DNA from: CAVPEV01 sp963703555
Lineage (GTDB): Bacteria; Actinomycetota; Actinomycetes; Actinomycetales; Cellulomonadaceae
DNA: 64,000 nt
Reading direction: 5' to 3'
Assembly (NCBI GenBank): GCA_963703555.1
Contig: CAVPEV010000044.1
Span: forward strand, 1 to 64,000
Part shown: positions 45,035-53,628 of the stretch, piece after piece
How the letters are laid out: every line of letters begins with the position of its first letter
Position numbering within the stretch: the stretch's first letter is position 1
The notes under the pieces: generated by a model
The model's input: the letters and a program-made list of their open reading frames with translations, nothing else
Databases searched by the model: none
What the model was told of the DNA's origin: nothing
Position numbers and translations under genes: made by a program

Positions 45035-45954
45035 TCATCGACCTGCCCGCCACCACCACCCAGGACATCAACCGGCGGCTCATCACCGCCCGTGACGAGG
45101 GCGGCGCGGTCGCCCTCGGCCGCGTGCTCACCCTGGTCATCGACGCAGACGGCAGGGATGCCGAGGACGCCATCGAGGCCGCCAACGCGGCGAGCCGCGA
45201 GCATCCCTGCCGCGTGATCGTGCTCGCCTACGACCCCGCCGACGCGCCGACCCAGCCTGCGCTGGACGCCGAGCTGCGGTTCGGCGGGGACGCCGGGGCC
45301 AGCGAGGTCATCGTGCTGCGCCCGCACGGCCAGCTGTCGGCGCACCTCGACACCCTCGTGCTGCCGCTGCTGCTGCCCGACGCCCCCATCGTCGCGTGGT
45401 GGCCCTACGAGGTGCCCGACGACCCAGCCCGGCACCCGATCGGTCGGCTCGCCCAGCGCCGCATCACCGACTCGACCCGGTGCGCCGACCCGCACCAGAC
45501 CCTCCGGCGCCTCGCCCAGGTCCACGTCGAGGGCAACACGGACCTCGCGTGGACGCGGGCCACGCTGTGGCGCGGGCTCGTCGCCGCGACCCTCGACCAG
45601 CCGCCCTACGAGCCCGTCCACCGGGCGGTCGTCGAGGGCGACAGCGACCATCCGTCGGTCGACCTGATGGCCGCGTGGCTGGCGCACAAGCTGCGCTGCC
45701 CCGTGGACGTGCATCGCATCGACGGCGCGCCGGCGATCACCCTGGTGCGCCTGGAGCGCACCTCGGGCGCGATCGTCCTCGACCGGCCCGACGGCCGCAC
45801 CGCCGCGCTGTCCCAGCCGGGTCAGCCCGAGCACCGCATCGCCCTGCCGATCCGCCGGCTGCAGGAGTGCCTGTCCGAGGAGCTGCGCCGGCTCGACTCC
45901 GACCAGGTCTACGGCGAGGTGCTCACCAAGGGCCTGGCCAAGGTCGCGGCTTGA
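45031..45954 (+). CDS. opcA: Glucose-6-phosphate dehydrogenase assembly protein OpcA
   Basis: OpcA supports assembly and redox activation of Zwf; the pair is typical of actinomycetes and cyanobacteria. GTG 45031 gives 307 residues, with MIDLPATTTQDINRRL-like start, PDAPIVAWWPYEVPDDPARH, VHVEGNTDLAWTRATLWRGL and a conserved LQECLSEELRRLDSDQVY. It overlaps both zwf and pgl, so the three are translationally coupled. Confidence 0.94.
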   Translation: MIIDLPATTTQDINRRLITARDEGGAVALGRVLTLVIDADGRDAEDAIEAANAASREHPCRVIVLAYDPADAPTQPALDAELRFGGDAGASEVIVLRPHGQLSAHLDTLVLPLLLPDAPIVAWWPYEVPDDPARHPIGRLAQRRITDSTRCADPHQTLRRLAQVHVEGNTDLAWTRATLWRGLVAATLDQPPYEPVHRAVVEGDSDHPSVDLMAAWLAHKLRCPVDVHRIDGAPAITLVRLERTSGAIVLDRPDGRTAALSQPGQPEHRIALPIRRLQECLSEELRRLDSDQVYGEVLTKGLAKVAA

Positions 45955-46745
45955 GCGTGCGACGGGTGGTCGTCCACCCGGACGCCGGTGCGCTCGCCGA
46001 GGCCGCCGCGGCACGACTGCTGATCCGGCTGGCCGACGTGCAGGCCGTGCGCTCGCCCGCCCACGTCGTCCTCACCGGTGGGACGGTCGGGATCGCCGCG
46101 CTGGCGGCTGCGGCGCGCAGCCCGTTGCTGGACACGGTGGACTGGAGCGACGTGCACGTCTGGTGGGGCGACGAGCGGTTCCTCCCGGACGGGCACCCGG
46201 AGCGCAACGAGACCCAGGCGCGCGCGGCACTGCTCGGCGCGCTCGGTGGTCGGCTGCTCCCCGAACGGGTGCACGCCGTCCCGGCGGCCGGCACCCCGGG
46301 GATCGGCACGGCCGAGGATGCCGCCGCGGCGTACGCCGCCGAGCTGCGCCGAGCTGCCGACCCGGGTCGGGACGTCCCGGTGTTCGACGTCCTGCTGCTC
46401 GGCGTGGGCCCCGACGCCCACGTCGCCTCCCTCTTCCCCGGTCATCCTGCGCTGTCCGTCACGGGCAGCGCCACGGTCGCGGTGCACGACTCCCCCAAGC
46501 CGCCGCCGGACCGGACATCCCTCACCCTGGAGGCGATCTGCACCGCCCGCGAGGTCTGGCTCGTCGCCGCGGGAGCCGGGAAGGCTGCTGCCGTCGCGCG
46601 GGCCCTGACCGCGGCGGACCCGGGTCAGGTGCCCGCTGCTGCGGCCTTGGGCCGCGACCTGACCCTGTGGCTGCTGGACGCGGCGGCAGCCGGGCAGGGG
46701 CTCAGCGTCCCCGGCGCGACCGGAGCGCCTCGAGCGCCTCGGTGA
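45951..46745 (+). CDS. pgl: 6-phosphogluconolactonase
   Basis: The enzyme hydrolyses 6-phosphogluconolactone made by Zwf. TTG 45951, overlapping the opcA stop (TTGA), gives 264 residues; GTG 45957 is an alternative. Conserved parts are VVLTGGTVGIAAL, VHVWWGDERFLPDGHPERNE, LLGVGPDAHVASLFPGHPAL and VWLVAAGAGKAAAVARAL. Its 3' end overlaps the convergent rbpA gene by 44 bases. Confidence 0.93.
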   Translation: MSVRRVVVHPDAGALAEAAAARLLIRLADVQAVRSPAHVVLTGGTVGIAALAAAARSPLLDTVDWSDVHVWWGDERFLPDGHPERNETQARAALLGALGGRLLPERVHAVPAAGTPGIGTAEDAAAAYAAELRRAADPGRDVPVFDVLLLGVGPDAHVASLFPGHPALSVTGSATVAVHDSPKPPPDRTSLTLEAICTAREVWLVAAGAGKAAAVARALTAADPGQVPAAAALGRDLTLWLLDAAAAGQGLSVPGATGAPRAPR

Positions 46746-47049
46746 GGATGGCCTCCCCGTCGGCGTCCGACCGGCGTTCTTTCACGTAGGCCAGGTGCGT
46801 CTTGTACGGCTCGTTGCGCTGCGGCGACGGCGGGTGCGCCTGGTCCTGACCGGCGGGGAACCCGCACCGCGGGCAGTCCCAGGTCGCCGGCACCTCGTCG
46901 GCGGCACCCTCCGCGAAGCTCGGCCGCGTCTCATGGCCGTTGGCGCACCAGTAGGAGACGCCCACCCGGGGGGCGGCCTCCCCGCGCTCCGCCTCCCCCA
47001 TCGGCCCCGCGCCGACGCGCGAGCCGCGGATCGCACTCCCGCCTGCCAT
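46702..47049 (-). CDS. rbpA: RNA polymerase-binding protein RbpA
   Basis: RbpA is an actinobacterial factor that stabilises sigma-A/B holoenzyme promoter complexes. The 115-residue protein has an N-terminal tail starting MAGGSAIRGSRVGAGPMGEA, a zinc core with YWCANGHETRPSFA and WDCPRCGFPAG, and the basic-linker/sigma-interacting end EPYKTHLAYVKERRSDADGE. It follows secG after 12 bases and converges on pgl with a 44-base coding overlap. Confidence 0.96.
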   Translation of the reverse strand: MAGGSAIRGSRVGAGPMGEAERGEAAPRVGVSYWCANGHETRPSFAEGAADEVPATWDCPRCGFPAGQDQAHPPSPQRNEPYKTHLAYVKERRSDADGEAILTEALEALRSRRGR

Positions 47050-47061
47050 TGCCGACCCCCT

Positions 47062-47304
47062 TCAGCCGAGCCGCTCGACGAGCCCGAGCAGCACGATGAT
47101 GACCGCCCAGAGCACAGCGACGATCACGGTGATCCGGTTGAGGTTGCGCTCGGCGACGCCCGAGCTGCTCGCCGTGCTCGTGAAGCCCCCTCCGAACATG
47201 TCCGAAAGGCCGCCGCCGCGGCCCTTGTGCAGCAGTACGAGCGGGACCAGCAGCAGGCTGCTCAGCACCAGCAGGATCTGAAGCGCGATGGTCAGGGCGT
47301 TCAC
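47062..47304 (-). CDS. secG: Preprotein translocase subunit SecG
   Basis: The 80-residue membrane protein starts at GTG 47304 with GAGGAA upstream. It has two membrane segments (LQILLVLSSLLLVPLVLLH and ITVIVAVLWAVIIVLLGLV) joined by the glycine/serine-rich loop KGRGGGLSDMFGGG typical of SecG. It lies between tpiA and rbpA in the conserved order. Confidence 0.94.
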   Translation of the reverse strand: MNALTIALQILLVLSSLLLVPLVLLHKGRGGGLSDMFGGGFTSTASSSGVAERNLNRITVIVAVLWAVIIVLLGLVERLG

Positions 47305-47382
47305 GGTCGTCGGTTCCTCGTTCGTCCGAGGCTCGGTCCGATGCCGAGCCGGATACAGGGTAGGTGACTGCACGGCGATCCA

Positions 47383-47431
47383 ACGACCCCGCCGGCCGCA
47401 CCCGACAGTCACGTGCGGCCGGCGGGGTCGT
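47383..47431 (-). terminator. Hairpin terminator after tpiA
   Basis: A perfect 19-bp stem (left arm 47383-47401, right arm 47413-47431) with an 11-base loop begins at the tpiA stop codon. No T run follows, as is common in GC-rich actinomycetes. It should end the gap-pgk-tpiA transcript before secG. Confidence 0.75.
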
Positions 47432-48219
47432 CAGGCGAGCGGCTGTGCGCGGAACCGCACGATCCCGGCGAACTCCTCCGCGTCCAGGCTCGCCCCACCG
47501 ACGAGCGCGCCGTCGACGTCGGGCTTGCCGAGGATGGACGCGGCGTTCGCCGCCTTCACCGACCCGCCGTAGAGCACGCGAACCGTGTCGGCCACCTCGG
47601 CCGGGTACCGCTGCGCCAGGGCCTGCCGCAGCGCTGCACAGACCTCCTGCGCGTCCTGGGGTGTGGCGACCTCGCCCGTGCCGATGGCCCAGACCGGCTC
47701 GTAGGCGATGACGACGCCCGCCGCCTGCTCGGCCGTCACGCCGGCCAACGAGCCCTGCAGCTGGGCGACGCAGTGGGCCACCTGCCGGCCGGCCTTCCGC
47801 ACGTCCAGGCCCTCGCCCACGCACACGATCGGCGTGATGCCGGCACCGAGAGCCGCCACCGCCTTGGCGGCGACGAGGTCGTTGCCCTCGCCGTGGTAGG
47901 AGCGCCGCTCCGAGTGCCCGACGACGGCGTAGGACACGCCGAGCTTGGCCAGCTGCGCGGCGGACACCTCCCCGGTGTACGCGCCGTGGTCGTGGGCGGA
48001 GACGTCCTGCGCCCCGTACCGGATGGCCAGCCGGTCGGCGTCCACCAGGGTCTGCACCGAGCGGAGCGAGGTGAACGAGGGCAGGACGACGACCTCCACC
48101 TCGGTGTAGTCGTGCTTGACGTCCTGCAGCGTCCAGGCGAGCTTCTGGACCAGGTGCACGGCCTCCAGGTGGTCCAGGTTGAGCTTCCAGTTGCCGGCGA
48201 CGAGCGGCGTACGGGCCAT
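47431..48219 (-). CDS. tpiA: Triosephosphate isomerase
   Basis: The 262-residue glycolytic enzyme starts RTPLVAGNWKLNLDHLEAVH with the catalytic lysine, has the catalytic histidine in YAVVGHSERRSYHGE, the catalytic glutamate in VVIAYEPVWAIGTG, and VLYGGSVKAANAAS. It starts three bases after the pgk stop. Confidence 0.97.
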   Translation of the reverse strand: MARTPLVAGNWKLNLDHLEAVHLVQKLAWTLQDVKHDYTEVEVVVLPSFTSLRSVQTLVDADRLAIRYGAQDVSAHDHGAYTGEVSAAQLAKLGVSYAVVGHSERRSYHGEGNDLVAAKAVAALGAGITPIVCVGEGLDVRKAGRQVAHCVAQLQGSLAGVTAEQAAGVVIAYEPVWAIGTGEVATPQDAQEVCAALRQALAQRYPAEVADTVRVLYGGSVKAANAASILGKPDVDGALVGGASLDAEEFAGIVRFRAQPLA

Positions 48220-48222
48220 GGG

Positions 48223-49413
48223 TCAGTCCTCCAGCACGGCGATGCCCGGCAGGGTCTTGCCTTCGAGCAGCTCCAGGCTGGCACCACCACCGGTGGAGAT
48301 GTGCCCGAACCGGGACTCGTCGAACCCGAGCCGGCGCACTGCTGCGGCCGAGTCCCCACCGCCCACCACGCTGAACGCCGCGGAGTCCACCATCGCCTGC
48401 GCGACGGTCCTGGTGCCCTCGGCGAACGCCGGGAACTCGAACACACCCATGGGCCCGTTCCACACGACCGTCCGCGCTGCGAGGATGGCCTCGCGGAACA
48501 GCGCGCCGGTCCGCGGGCCGATGTCCAGGCCGGTGGAGTCCTTCGGGATGGCGTCCGCGGGCACGATGCGGTGCGGTGCGTCGGCGGCGAACGAGTCCGC
48601 CGCCACCACGTCGACCGGCAGCAGGATGTCGACGTTCTGCTCCTCCGCCCGGGCCAGGTAGCCACGGACCGTCTCGAGCTGGTCCACCTCGAGCAGGGAG
48701 CTGCCGACCTCGTACCCCTGGGCAGCGAGGAAGGTGAACGCCATCCCGCCGCCGATGAGCAGCGTGTCCGCCTTGGTCAGCAGGTTCGCGATCACGCCGA
48801 GCTTGTCGGACACCTTCGAACCACCGAGCACGACGACGTACGGACGCTCCGGGTCCTCGACGGCGCGGCGCAGCGCCTGCACCTCGGTCAGCACGAGCGT
48901 GCCGGCGGCGCGCGGCAGCCGGAGCGCGACGTCGTACACCGAGGCCTGCTTGCGGTGCACCACACCGAAGCCGTCGGAGACGAACACGTCCGCGAGGGAG
49001 GCCAGCTCGTCGGCGAGCGCGCCGCGGACCGCCTCATCCTTGGCCGTCTCCCGCGGGTCGAACCGGATGTTCTCCAGCAGTGCGATCTCGCCGTCGCCCA
49101 GGCCGGCCACGGTGGCCCGCGCCGACTCGCCGACGACGTCCTGCGCCAGGGCGACCGGGCGGCCGAGCAACTCGCCGAGCCGCGCCGCCACCGGCGCGAG
49201 GGAGTAGGCCGGGTCGGGCGCGCCCTTGGGGCGGCCGAGGTGGGCGGCGACGACGACCCGAGCCCCGGCGTCGAGCAGGGTCTGCAGCGTCGGCAGCGCG
49301 GCGCGGATCCGGCCGTCGTCGGTGATGGTCGTGCCGTCCAGCGGCACGTTGAAGTCGGAACGGACCAGGACGCGCTTGCCGCGCAGGTCCCCGAGGTCCT
49401 CGATGGTCTTCAT
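48223..49413 (-). CDS. pgk: Phosphoglycerate kinase
   Basis: ATG 49413 with GAGGAGA upstream gives 396 residues. It has VLVRSDFNVPLDG, VVVAAHLGRPKGAPDP, ENIRFDPRE, VVLGGSKVSDKLGVI and the C-terminal nucleotide site VVGGGDSAAAVRRLG. It is the middle gene of gap-pgk-tpiA and is separated from gap by an unusual perfect hairpin. Confidence 0.97.
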   Translation of the reverse strand: MKTIEDLGDLRGKRVLVRSDFNVPLDGTTITDDGRIRAALPTLQTLLDAGARVVVAAHLGRPKGAPDPAYSLAPVAARLGELLGRPVALAQDVVGESARATVAGLGDGEIALLENIRFDPRETAKDEAVRGALADELASLADVFVSDGFGVVHRKQASVYDVALRLPRAAGTLVLTEVQALRRAVEDPERPYVVVLGGSKVSDKLGVIANLLTKADTLLIGGGMAFTFLAAQGYEVGSSLLEVDQLETVRGYLARAEEQNVDILLPVDVVAADSFAADAPHRIVPADAIPKDSTGLDIGPRTGALFREAILAARTVVWNGPMGVFEFPAFAEGTRTVAQAMVDSAAFSVVGGGDSAAAVRRLGFDESRFGHISTGGGASLELLEGKTLPGIAVLED

Positions 49414-49452
49414 GGCTCTCCTCAGCGCGGGGCCGTCAGGCCCGGACATGGC

Positions 49453-49499
49453 GCGTCCGCGTGCGCGCCGACCGGCCGGGTCGGCGCGCACGCGGACGC
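49453..49499 (-). promoter_or_regulatory. Perfect 21-bp hairpin between gap and pgk
   Basis: Arms at 49453-49473 and 49479-49499 are exact reverse complements with a five-base loop. The hairpin starts 20 bases after the gap stop and ends 40 bases before pgk. It could be an attenuator, a partial terminator or an RNA processing or stability element that sets different levels of Gap and Pgk. Confidence 0.7.
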
Positions 49500-49519
49500 A
49501 TGGGCGGTGCAGGTGGGCG

Positions 49520-50524
<1,005 letters not shown>

Positions 50525-50729
50525 GTGCCCTCCTCGGCATGCGCCGGCGCGGCCGGCGCCCACAGTTACGGTCATGGACGAGCCCGCACGGCGGTGTGCG
50601 TCCCGGCGGCTACGTGGCCCGCGCAGCGCAGGTCACGTGCTCCTGACCACCGGTGGTTCGAGCCTATACCAGCCCCTCAGAGGCCGCCGGGACCAAGGTC
50701 TAGAACGTCCGGCACTGCTCAACCGCAGG

Positions 50730-51710
50730 TCACAGGTCCAGCAAGTCCAGCCCCAGGCTCGCTTCGGTGTCCGGGACGCCGAGCTCCGCAGCCCGTCGGT
50801 CGGCCGTCGCCAGGAGCCGTCGGATCCGCCCGGCGACGGCATCCTTCGTCAGCACCGGGTCGGCCAGCCGGCCGAGCTCCTCCAGCGAGGCGTCGCGGTG
50901 CGCGATCCTCAGCTCGCCGGCCTGACGCAGGTGCTCCGGCACGTCGGGCCCGAGGATCTCGAACGCGCGCTCCACCCGGGCCCCGGACGCCACGGCGGCC
51001 CGGGCGGACCGGCGCAGGTTGGCGTCGTCGAAGTTCGCCAACCGGTTCGCCGTGCCCCGCACCTCGCGACGGATCCGACGCTCCTCCCACAGCAGGCGCG
51101 TGTCCTGGGCGCCGAGCCGGGTGAGCATCGCCGCGATGGCGTCACCGTCGCGGATCACCACGCGATCCACCCCTCGCACCTCCCGGGCCTTGGCGACGAT
51201 GCCGAGCCGACGTGCGGCCCCCACCAAGGCCAGGGCGGCCTCCGGGCCGGGGCAGGTGACCTCGAGGGCGGCGGACCGCCCCGGCTCGGTGAGCGAGCCG
51301 TGGACCAGGAAGGCGCCGCGCCAGGCCGCCTCGGCCTCCCCCACGCCCGCCGACACGACCTGGGCCGGCAGGCCACGCACCGGCCGACCTCGGCGGTCGA
51401 GCAGGCCCGTGCGGCGGGCCAGCGCCTCGCCGTCCTGCACCACGCGCACGACGTACCGGTTGCCCCGGTGCAGCCCCCCGCCGGACACCACGATCATCTC
51501 GGCGCTCTGCCCGTACAGGTCGGCGACGGCCTGGCGCAGCCGGCGTGCCGCCGCCCCGGTGTCCAGCTCGGCCTCGACGACCACCCGACCGGAGATGATG
51601 TGCAGGCCCCCGGCGAACCGCAGCATGGCCGACACCTCGGCCCGGCGGCAGGACGGCTTCTCGACCGAGATCCGGGCGAGCTCGTCCTTGACCTGGACCG
51701 TCAGTGCCAT
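50730..51710 (-). CDS. whiA: Sporulation/cell-division regulator WhiA
   Basis: WhiA is a LAGLIDADG-like DNA-binding protein conserved in Gram-positives; it controls division genes in Streptomyces. The 326-residue protein starts MALTVQVKDELARISVEKPS, has CRRAEVSAMLRFAGGLH, RGAFLVHGSLTEPGRSAALE and the C-terminal helix-turn-helix region EELGRLADPVLTKDAVAGRI. It overlaps yvcK by 10 bases in the conserved rapZ-yvcK-whiA set. Confidence 0.96.
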   Translation of the reverse strand: MALTVQVKDELARISVEKPSCRRAEVSAMLRFAGGLHIISGRVVVEAELDTGAAARRLRQAVADLYGQSAEMIVVSGGGLHRGNRYVVRVVQDGEALARRTGLLDRRGRPVRGLPAQVVSAGVGEAEAAWRGAFLVHGSLTEPGRSAALEVTCPGPEAALALVGAARRLGIVAKAREVRGVDRVVIRDGDAIAAMLTRLGAQDTRLLWEERRIRREVRGTANRLANFDDANLRRSARAAVASGARVERAFEILGPDVPEHLRQAGELRIAHRDASLEELGRLADPVLTKDAVAGRIRRLLATADRRAAELGVPDTEASLGLDLLDL

Positions 51711-52690
51711 GGCGACATCCTCCCATCGGCGGCCCGCACGTCCCCGGTGACCCCCTCGAGGACGTCGCGCAGCGCGCCGGCCAGGCGCAGCGGGTCGTGC
51801 CGAGGCGACCCGTCGCTGACGCCCACCTGGCGCAGCAGCAGCTGGGCGCCCAGCCGGTCGCACTGAGCCACCAGCGCATCGACGTCGTCCACCGCCGTCG
51901 GGTCGGCCACGACCGCGTCCACCCGCAGGTCGGGGGCATGCCGGTGCAGCGCGTCCAGGTGGGCGGGCGCCCCCATCCCGGCCGTCTCCCCCGGCTCCGC
52001 GCACAGGTTGAGCACGACCACCCGGCGCGCCCGGGTGTGCAGCAGCGCATCAGCGAGCTCGGGGACCAGCAGGTGCGGGAGGACCGAGGTGTACCAGGAG
52101 CCGGGACCGAGCACGACCCAGTCGGCAGCCCGCACCGCCGCGACCGCCTCCGGGCAGGGCGGTGGGGCCGGCGGGTCGATGCGGACCTCCCGCACCGGCC
52201 CGCGAGCCAGCGCCACCGCGCTCTGCCCGCGCACCACCCGCACGCCACCGGCGCCGTCGTCCACGTCCGCCTCGATGGTCAGCGGCACGGCGGCCATCGG
52301 CAGGACCCGCCCCCGAGCCCGCAGCAACCGCGCCACCCAGTCGAGCCCGGTCACCGTGTCCCCGAGCTCTTCCCACAGGGCGACGATGAGCAGGTTGCCG
52401 ACCGCGTGGCGGTCGAGCTCGCCGGCCGAGCTGAACCGGTGCTGCAGCAGGTCGCGCCAGGTCCGTCCCCACTCCGAGTCGTCGCACAGCGCGGCCAGGG
52501 CCATCCGCAGGTCGCCCGGTGGCAGCACGCCGAACTCCGTCCGCAGCCGCCCGGAGGAGCCGCCGTCGTCCGCCACGGTGACCACCGCCGTGATGCGGTC
52601 GGTCATCAGCCGGAGCGCGGACAGCGTCGCGGCCAGACCGTGCCCGCCGCCGAGGGCGACGACGGTGGGGCTGCCGGGCGCCGTGCTCAT
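51701..52690 (-). CDS. yvcK: YvcK/CofD-family gluconeogenesis factor
   Basis: The 329-residue protein resembles CofD and in other bacteria binds UDP-sugars and influences growth on gluconeogenic carbon and wall synthesis. Motifs are VVALGGGHGLAATLSALR, VTVADDGGSSGRLR, LPPGDLRMALAAL, HAVGNLLIVAL and VVLGPGSWYTSVLPHLLV. It overlaps rapZ by four bases. Confidence 0.94.
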   Translation of the reverse strand: MSTAPGSPTVVALGGGHGLAATLSALRLMTDRITAVVTVADDGGSSGRLRTEFGVLPPGDLRMALAALCDDSEWGRTWRDLLQHRFSSAGELDRHAVGNLLIVALWEELGDTVTGLDWVARLLRARGRVLPMAAVPLTIEADVDDGAGGVRVVRGQSAVALARGPVREVRIDPPAPPPCPEAVAAVRAADWVVLGPGSWYTSVLPHLLVPELADALLHTRARRVVVLNLCAEPGETAGMGAPAHLDALHRHAPDLRVDAVVADPTAVDDVDALVAQCDRLGAQLLLRQVGVSDGSPRHDPLRLAGALRDVLEGVTGDVRAADGRMSPWH

Positions 52691-53628
52691 TCCTTGCCGA
52701 GGTCTCTGGCGGACACGCTGACCCGGACGCCGCGCTCGCGCAGCCGCCGGGCGATCTCGTCGACGATCGCGACCGAGCGGTGCTTGCCACCCGTGCAGCC
52801 CACGGCGATCGTGACATACCGCTTGTCCTCGCTCAGGTAGCCCTCGAGCACCGGCTCCAGCGCGGACACGTACCGCTCCACGAAGAGCTGCGCGCCGGGC
52901 AGGCCCAGCACGTAGTCGCGCACCGGGGCGTCCCGGCCGGTGAGGTGGCGCAGCTCGGTGACCCAGTACGGGTTGGGCAGGAACCGCACGTCGACGACGT
53001 GGTCGGCGTCCAGCGGCACGCCGTACTTGAAGCCGAACGAGACGATGGAGACCAGGAGGGCGTCCTCACCGGTCGCCGCGACCGCTGCCCGCACCTCCCG
53101 CGCGAGCTCGTGCACGTTGAGGTCCGAGGTGTCGATGAACAGGTCGGCACGTTCGCGCAGGTCGGCGAGCAGGGCCCGCTCCGCAGCGATGCCGTCGAGC
53201 ACCCGGCCGTCGCCCTGCAGCGGATGCGGCCGCCGCACCTGCTCGAACCGACGCACCAGCGACTCGTCGGAGGCGTCCAGGAAGAGCACCCGGTAGTCGA
53301 TCCCCGCCGCGCGCAGCTGGGTGAGCACCTCGCGCAGGTCCGCGAAGAACTCCCGGCCCCGCACGTCGACCACCGCGGCCAGCCGCTGCACGCCTGCGCC
53401 GGGCCGGCCGTGTGCCATCATGCCGGCCAGCGGCGCGAGCATCCTGGGGGGCAGGTTGTCCACGACGTACCAGCCCAGGTCCTCCAGCACGGCCGCTGTG
53501 CGGCTCCGCCCGGCGCCCGACATCCCGGTGATGATGAGCATCTGCGGGCCGTCAGCCTGCCGCGGCGGCGCCGATGCCTCCAGCGCCGGGATGCCCGCGG
53601 GCACGGTGGTCGGCGAGGGCTCGGTCAT
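52687..53628 (-). CDS. rapZ: RapZ/YvcJ-type nucleotide-binding protein
   Basis: The 313-residue protein has the P-loop ITGMSGAGRSRTAAVLEDLG, WYVVDNLPPRML, LFLDASDESLVRRFEQVRRP and the C-terminal FGFKYGVPLDADHVVDVRF and GCTGGKHRSVAIVDEIARRL. In enterobacteria RapZ is an RNA adaptor for GlmZ; in actinomycetes the role is less known. The ATG overlaps the uvrC stop by four bases. Confidence 0.94.
   Translation of the reverse strand: MTEPSPTTVPAGIPALEASAPPRQADGPQMLIITGMSGAGRSRTAAVLEDLGWYVVDNLPPRMLAPLAGMMAHGRPGAGVQRLAAVVDVRGREFFADLREVLTQLRAAGIDYRVLFLDASDESLVRRFEQVRRPHPLQGDGRVLDGIAAERALLADLRERADLFIDTSDLNVHELAREVRAAVAATGEDALLVSIVSFGFKYGVPLDADHVVDVRFLPNPYWVTELRHLTGRDAPVRDYVLGLPGAQLFVERYVSALEPVLEGYLSEDKRYVTIAVGCTGGKHRSVAIVDEIARRLRERGVRVSVSARDLGKE

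Noticed and set aside
50525..50729. Clear sigma-70 promoter for gap
   Set aside because: A TATAGG box exists near 50665 on the minus strand, but the nearest TTG-type -35 is about 22 bases away, so I did not list it as a separate feature.
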